Source: Deltaproteobacteria bacterium
GTDB lineage: Bacteria; Myxococcota_A; Polyangia; DRWM01; JAAZOP01
Reading direction: 5' to 3'
Assembly: GCA_016930215.1 (NCBI GenBank)
Contig: JAFGHH010000320.1
Location: 1-39,643 of the forward strand
DNA: 39,643 bases
Every line of letters starts with the position of its first letter. Position 1 is the stretch's first letter. Below the pieces are notes generated by a model, which saw only the letters and a list, made by a program, of their open reading frames with translations, was not told the DNA's origin and did no database searches. Positions 36,600 to 39,643 of this stretch are shown one piece after another. Made by a program: the position numbers and the translations under genes.

Positions 36600-38395
36600 C
36601 GGTGCTGGTGTCCGCCCTGGCCGTGTCCGCGGGCTGCGGGCTGATGGCCATGGACTTCGGGGGCCACACCGACAACCGGTGTTCGGGTGCCGACGATTGC
36701 GCCTCGAACTCCACCTGCAACGAGTCGCTCGGCATCTGCGTGGCGCGGAACCGACCCGACGTCGGAGTGTTCCTGCGCTTCGCGTACCCGTCGGCCACGG
36801 GGGTGACGGTCCGCGAGTTCCAGTCCCAACCGCTCGGGACCGCCGGCGACCTGCACATCGTGCTGCCTCAGCCCGTCACCGTCGATGGATGGGTGCGCGG
36901 CGGCGACCCGCTCACGGCCCTCGAGGCCAGCATCGTCCTGCTTCGTCCGTCGCCGATTCCCGGCGGTTCGTCCGAGCAGGCGGGCACCAATGCCGACCGC
37001 GACCCGTCGTTCGACGACTGGGTCACGGGTCGGACCTTCTCGCTGGCCGTGCCGCAGTCCCAGACCGGCCGTGAACCCTACACCGCCGTCATCGAGCCGC
37101 TCGGCGACGACGCCGCGGCGTTCCCGCCGCTCACGGTCGTGGGCCTTACCTTCGACGGAAGCGGCGTCCACCGGCTCGAGGTGACCCTGCCGTCGGGCGC
37201 CGAGGTCCGCCGGATTGCCGGCCTGGTCGTCCGCAGCGACGGCTCGCCGATCCCCAACCTCTCCGTGCGGGCCGAGGACCCGGAAACCGGCCGGCGCATC
37301 TCGACCATCGACCTCTCCGCGCCGATCGTGACGCTCGCGGGCGGTGACCCGGAGGACCCCGCACCCACCGGCAGCTTCGAGCTGCTGCTGCCCGTGACCG
37401 TCGAGCGGTTCCGCCTCGTCGTTTCCCCGACCGTCGACGAGCCGATCTTCCCGACGCTGACGATCGACGGGCTGGAGTGCGCCGCGTTGGACGCCGATGG
37501 CGATACCGCCGTCGAGTTCGACGGGATCGAGCAGCCGGCGATCGCCTACCCGGCGATCGGCCTGCCGGTGCGCCTCGAGGGCACCGTCGAGGCGCTCGAA
37601 GTCGGCTCCTCGCTGCCGTCGCCCGTCGGGGGCGCCACCTTGCGCTTCGTGCGCGAGCTCGCCACCGGCCGTCCGGACGTCGCGGCGGTCTTCGAGCAGG
37701 TCGCCGTGACCGACGACACGGGGAAGATCGTGGCGTCCGGCGACGGCCTCGACGACACGCTCGGTGTTCCGCTGCTCGAGGGCGACTACGAGGTGACCGT
37801 CACGCCGCCGGACCGGTTGCGGCTGGCGGGGCTCTACGAGTCGTTCCTGCGCGTCGCACCCGCTTCGCCCACCGGCGAGCGCGTCCAGCGCGGCCAGGTG
37901 TTCCAGCTCGGGCCGCGCGCCGAGCTGCGCGGCGTCGTCACCGACCCGCTCGCCCGCCCCGCCGCCTCGCTGCTCGTCGAGACCCAGTTGGTGGCCCCGT
38001 CCGGCGACATCCAGGGCGCCGATCCCACCGACCTCAACCGCGTGGTCAGCGGCGAGACCTGGTTCGACGGCGCGTTCGACCTCCACGTCGAGCCCGGCGC
38101 GCATCTGCTGGTGCTCCGTCCCGACGCCGTCACGTACTTCCCCTGGCGCCTGCTGCCCGACGTCGTCGCCCCGGACGGCCCGGTCGATGTCGAGCTCGAG
38201 GCCCCGGTCGTCCTCACCGGCATCGTCGAGATCCCCGGTTCCTCCGGCGTGGGCGAGCCCGCCGTCGGCGTGACCGTCGACGCGCTGGTCCCCACCACGG
38301 CCGCCGGCGGGTCGGTCGTCCACGTCGGCCGCGCCACCAGCGACGCCGACGGCCGCTTCCATCTCCTGCTCTCCCCGTCGCTCGACGTCCTGTAG
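36566..38395 (+). CDS. lipoprotein with carboxypeptidase-regulatory-like beta domains
   Basis: A 609-residue protein from ATG 36566, with GGGAG 7 nt upstream and starting inside the previous gene. The leader ends ALAVSAGC. Next comes a short Cys-rich head (CSGADDCASNSTCNESLGIC). The rest is a row of beta-sandwich domains like carboxypeptidase regulatory domains: RRIAGLVVRSDGSPIPNLSV, LRGVVTDPLARPAASLLVET and LTGIVEIPGSSGVGEPAVGV, each followed by a GSF/GAF/GRF turn strand. It is probably an extended surface protein. The last domain ends right after its third strand (FHLLLSPSLDVL), which looks slightly short. Confidence 0.87.
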   Translation: MRRLDHRAARLAVLVSALAVSAGCGLMAMDFGGHTDNRCSGADDCASNSTCNESLGICVARNRPDVGVFLRFAYPSATGVTVREFQSQPLGTAGDLHIVLPQPVTVDGWVRGGDPLTALEASIVLLRPSPIPGGSSEQAGTNADRDPSFDDWVTGRTFSLAVPQSQTGREPYTAVIEPLGDDAAAFPPLTVVGLTFDGSGVHRLEVTLPSGAEVRRIAGLVVRSDGSPIPNLSVRAEDPETGRRISTIDLSAPIVTLAGGDPEDPAPTGSFELLLPVTVERFRLVVSPTVDEPIFPTLTIDGLECAALDADGDTAVEFDGIEQPAIAYPAIGLPVRLEGTVEALEVGSSLPSPVGGATLRFVRELATGRPDVAAVFEQVAVTDDTGKIVASGDGLDDTLGVPLLEGDYEVTVTPPDRLRLAGLYESFLRVAPASPTGERVQRGQVFQLGPRAELRGVVTDPLARPAASLLVETQLVAPSGDIQGADPTDLNRVVSGETWFDGAFDLHVEPGAHLLVLRPDAVTYFPWRLLPDVVAPDGPVDVELEAPVVLTGIVEIPGSSGVGEPAVGVTVDALVPTTAAGGSVVHVGRATSDADGRFHLLLSPSLDVL

Positions 38396-38414
38396 GCCGC
38401 GCGTCTCGACGGGC

Positions 38415-38443
38415 TACCCTTCGACCGGCGCGGCCGATACACT
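38415..38443 (+). promoter_or_regulatory. weak promoter candidate for the SBF-like transporter
   Basis: TACCCT (38415-38420) and TACACT (38438-38443), 17 bp apart. The ATG at 38452 is 8 nt beyond the -10 box and has no ribosome site. Confidence 0.3.
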
Positions 38444-38451
38444 CGCCGCCG

Positions 38452-39423
38452 ATGCCGCCGCGCTCGCTGCTCGCCCGCGCCTGGCTGCCGGTCGCCATCG
38501 TCCTGGCGGCCGCGGCGGGATTGGTCTGGCCCGACCCGGGACGATGGATGGCCGACGCCCGCGCCTCGACCTGGCTCGTCCCGGTGGTGATGCTGCTGGT
38601 CTCGCTGCGCGTCCCCGGCCGGCAGCTGGTCGAGGCGGTTCGCCATCCGCTCGCGCTGCTCGCCGGTCTGGTCCTCACGTTCGGCCTCTTCCCCCCGGTC
38701 GCGCTCGGCTGGCAGGCGTTGATCGGCCCGCCGGGCGACGAGGCCCGTACGGCGCTCGTGATCCTCGCCGCCCAGCCCAGCACGCTGGCGACCGCCGCCG
38801 TCCTGACGCAGCTCGCCGGCGGGAACGCCGCCCTGGCCGTGGTCTGCACCGTCACGAGCCAGCTCGTATCGATCGTCGCCACCCCCTGGATCCTGGCGCT
38901 CTACGTCGGCCGAGCCGTCCCCGTCGATGCCTGGGCCCTGACCCTCGACCTGCTCCGCGCCGTCCTGGTCCCCGTGCTGCTCGGCCAGCTTCTGCGCCCG
39001 CTGGTGGCGCGGTGGGCCGAGCGGTGGTCGGGGGTGTTGTCGGTGGGTGCCGAGCTGATCGTCGTTTCGTTCGTGCTGATGGGCTTTGCCGCCGCCGGGG
39101 CCGAGCTGATCTCCACGCCGCTGGCGGCGGGCCTCGTGCTGGCGACCGTGGTCGCCGTTCATGCCACGATGCTCGTGGGTTCCACCCTCGTCGGCTTGCT
39201 CCTGCGCCTCGACGGTCCCGGCCGCATCGGCTTCACCCTCGTCGCGTCCCAGAAGACGGTGGCCGCAGGCATCCTCGTCTGGCAGGCCGGCTTTCCGGGC
39301 AACCCGCTGGGGCCGATCTACGTCGTCCTGCATCACCTGCTCCAGACCGTCGTCGATGCGCTCCTCGCCCCTCTCATGCCCCGGATACGGCTTGGAAAAC
39401 GCCGTTTGTTTCCCTTGACCTGA
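38452..39423 (+). CDS. bile acid:sodium symporter (SBF-like) family transporter
   Basis: A 323-residue integral membrane protein with about nine or ten helices, the length of SBF/SBF-like transporters. Recognisable segments are LVPVVMLLVSLRVPGRQL, the polar helix break AAQPSTLATAAVLTQLAGGN and SQKTVAAGILVWQAGF, corresponding to the crossing helices of the family's substrate/Na+ site. The substrate of SBF-like (SLC10A7-like) members is not established and could be an organic anion. The N-terminus is short and basic, the C-terminus basic. It stands alone; the promoter of the next gene overlaps its stop codon. Confidence 0.88.
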   Translation: MPPRSLLARAWLPVAIVLAAAAGLVWPDPGRWMADARASTWLVPVVMLLVSLRVPGRQLVEAVRHPLALLAGLVLTFGLFPPVALGWQALIGPPGDEARTALVILAAQPSTLATAAVLTQLAGGNAALAVVCTVTSQLVSIVATPWILALYVGRAVPVDAWALTLDLLRAVLVPVLLGQLLRPLVARWAERWSGVLSVGAELIVVSFVLMGFAAAGAELISTPLAAGLVLATVVAVHATMLVGSTLVGLLLRLDGPGRIGFTLVASQKTVAAGILVWQAGFPGNPLGPIYVVLHHLLQTVVDALLAPLMPRIRLGKRRLFPLT

Positions 39424-39443
39424 CGGATCGATCCGACTATAAG
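39415..39443 (+). promoter_or_regulatory. strong sigma70-type promoter at the right end
   Basis: TTGACC (39415-39420) lies at the very end of the transporter gene, directly before its TGA, and TATAAG (39438-39443) follows after 17 bp. It is the best promoter match in the window. Leader about 75 nt. Confidence 0.75.
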
Positions 39444-39462
39444 CCGACCCTCCGGTGCCCAG

Positions 39463-39498
39463 GGGGACTCGGGCGGAGTCCGCCCGATGCGGGTCCCC
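39463..39498 (+). promoter_or_regulatory. nested hairpin in the 5' leader of the last gene
   Basis: An inner stem CGGGCGG/CCGCCCG with a 3-nt loop (39470-39486) is enclosed by GGGGAC (39463-39468) and GTCCCC (39493-39498). It ends 11 nt before the AAGGGAG ribosome site. No T-run follows, so it is not a simple terminator. Confidence 0.5.
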
Positions 39499-39524
39499 GG
39501 ACGTATCCCGAAGGGAGTGTCCCG

Positions 39525-39643
39525 ATGCGGTTTGGTTTGGTTACGGTGGTTTTCCTCGCCTTGGCGGCCTCCGCGGCCGCCCAGTCCCAGCCTGCGACCG
39601 AGGCTCCCGCGCCGTCGGCCCCGGCTCCCGAGTCGGCTCCGGC
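39525..39643 (+). CDS. secreted protein, N-terminus only
   Basis: The window ends 39 codons into this gene. ATG 39525 follows AAGGGAG. The visible part is a Sec signal peptide (GLVTVVFLALAASAAAQ) and the start of an Ala/Pro/Glu-rich linker (PATEAPAPSAPAPESA). The strong promoter suggests high expression. The mature domain is outside the window, so I cannot name it. Confidence 0.75.
   Translation, partial: MRFGLVTVVFLALAASAAAQSQPATEAPAPSAPAPESAP

Noticed and set aside
39463-39498. Rho-independent terminator of the transporter gene
   Set aside because: It lies downstream of a strong promoter, lacks a T-run and is close to the next gene's ribosome site, so a 5' leader structure fits better.

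Overview
The window is a very GC-rich, gene-dense stretch of bacterial chromosome. It has 26 protein-coding loci (two cut by the window edges, one frame-disrupted) and no rRNA, tRNA, IS element, phage gene or CRISPR array that I could see. The gene content points to Myxococcota or a related deltaproteobacterial lineage. The signs are an AgmX/PglI-type C-terminal domain, FHA-GGDEF proteins, a Hanks-type Ser/Thr kinase, an FHA-GAF sigma54 activator, many lipoproteins with Asp-rich stalks or Cys-rich heads, and thrombospondin-type-3 (TSP3) calcium-binding repeats. This assignment is an inference; no marker gene is present.

Layout. 0-3.7 kb (minus): a TSP3/VWA lipoprotein cut by the left edge, then two tandem FHA-GGDEF proteins, one with an intact GGEEF motif and one degenerate. 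3.8-6.9 kb (plus): a PPC/DUF296 protein overlapping a fused ADP-forming acyl-CoA synthetase, then a small unknown protein. 7.0-10.1 kb (plus): a Ser/Thr kinase with a coiled-coil tail, coupled to glycogen synthase (glgA). 10.1-11.8 kb: thiE (minus) and a divergent Lgt-like membrane protein (plus), separated by a 7-bp tandem repeat. 11.9-16.4 kb (minus): a small-protein/nucleotidyltransferase pair, a lipoprotein and a large ArnT/PMT-like glycosyltransferase. 16.5-17.2 kb: a TetR regulator broken at a run of ten Gs.

17.5-26.7 kb (plus) is the most unusual part. It holds a 2464-residue secreted mosaic protein (PLC-like metal motif, Cys-rich, TSP3, kelch-like, PPC-like and LVIVD segments, His/Asp/Gly tail), a small membrane-anchored coiled-coil protein translationally coupled to it, and an Asp-rich propeller lipoprotein. 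A short, about 90% identical fragment of the giant gene lies just downstream. 27.0-28.3 kb: a Cys-rich/TM2-like membrane protein (minus) and a 606-bp divergent intergenic region full of short repeats. 28.3-31.8 kb: a lipoprotein overlapping a TolC-family channel. 31.9-35.7 kb: an ECF sigma factor, its probable anti-sigma factor fused to FecR and AgmX/PglI domains, and a sigma54 activator. 35.9-39.6 kb: two overlapping lipoproteins, an SBF-like transporter and the start of a secreted protein.

Two themes recur. One is regulation: kinase, FHA, c-di-GMP, ECF and sigma54 genes lie among metabolic and envelope genes. The other is cell-surface display: at least six predicted lipoproteins, the giant secreted protein, TolC and an Lgt-like protein. 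Several promoters place the -10 box only 6-9 nt before the start codon, suggesting leaderless mRNAs. Two place the -35 box across the stop codon of the preceding gene. All coordinates were worked out by hand from the sequence and ORF track; domain calls rest on visible motifs, not on database searches.
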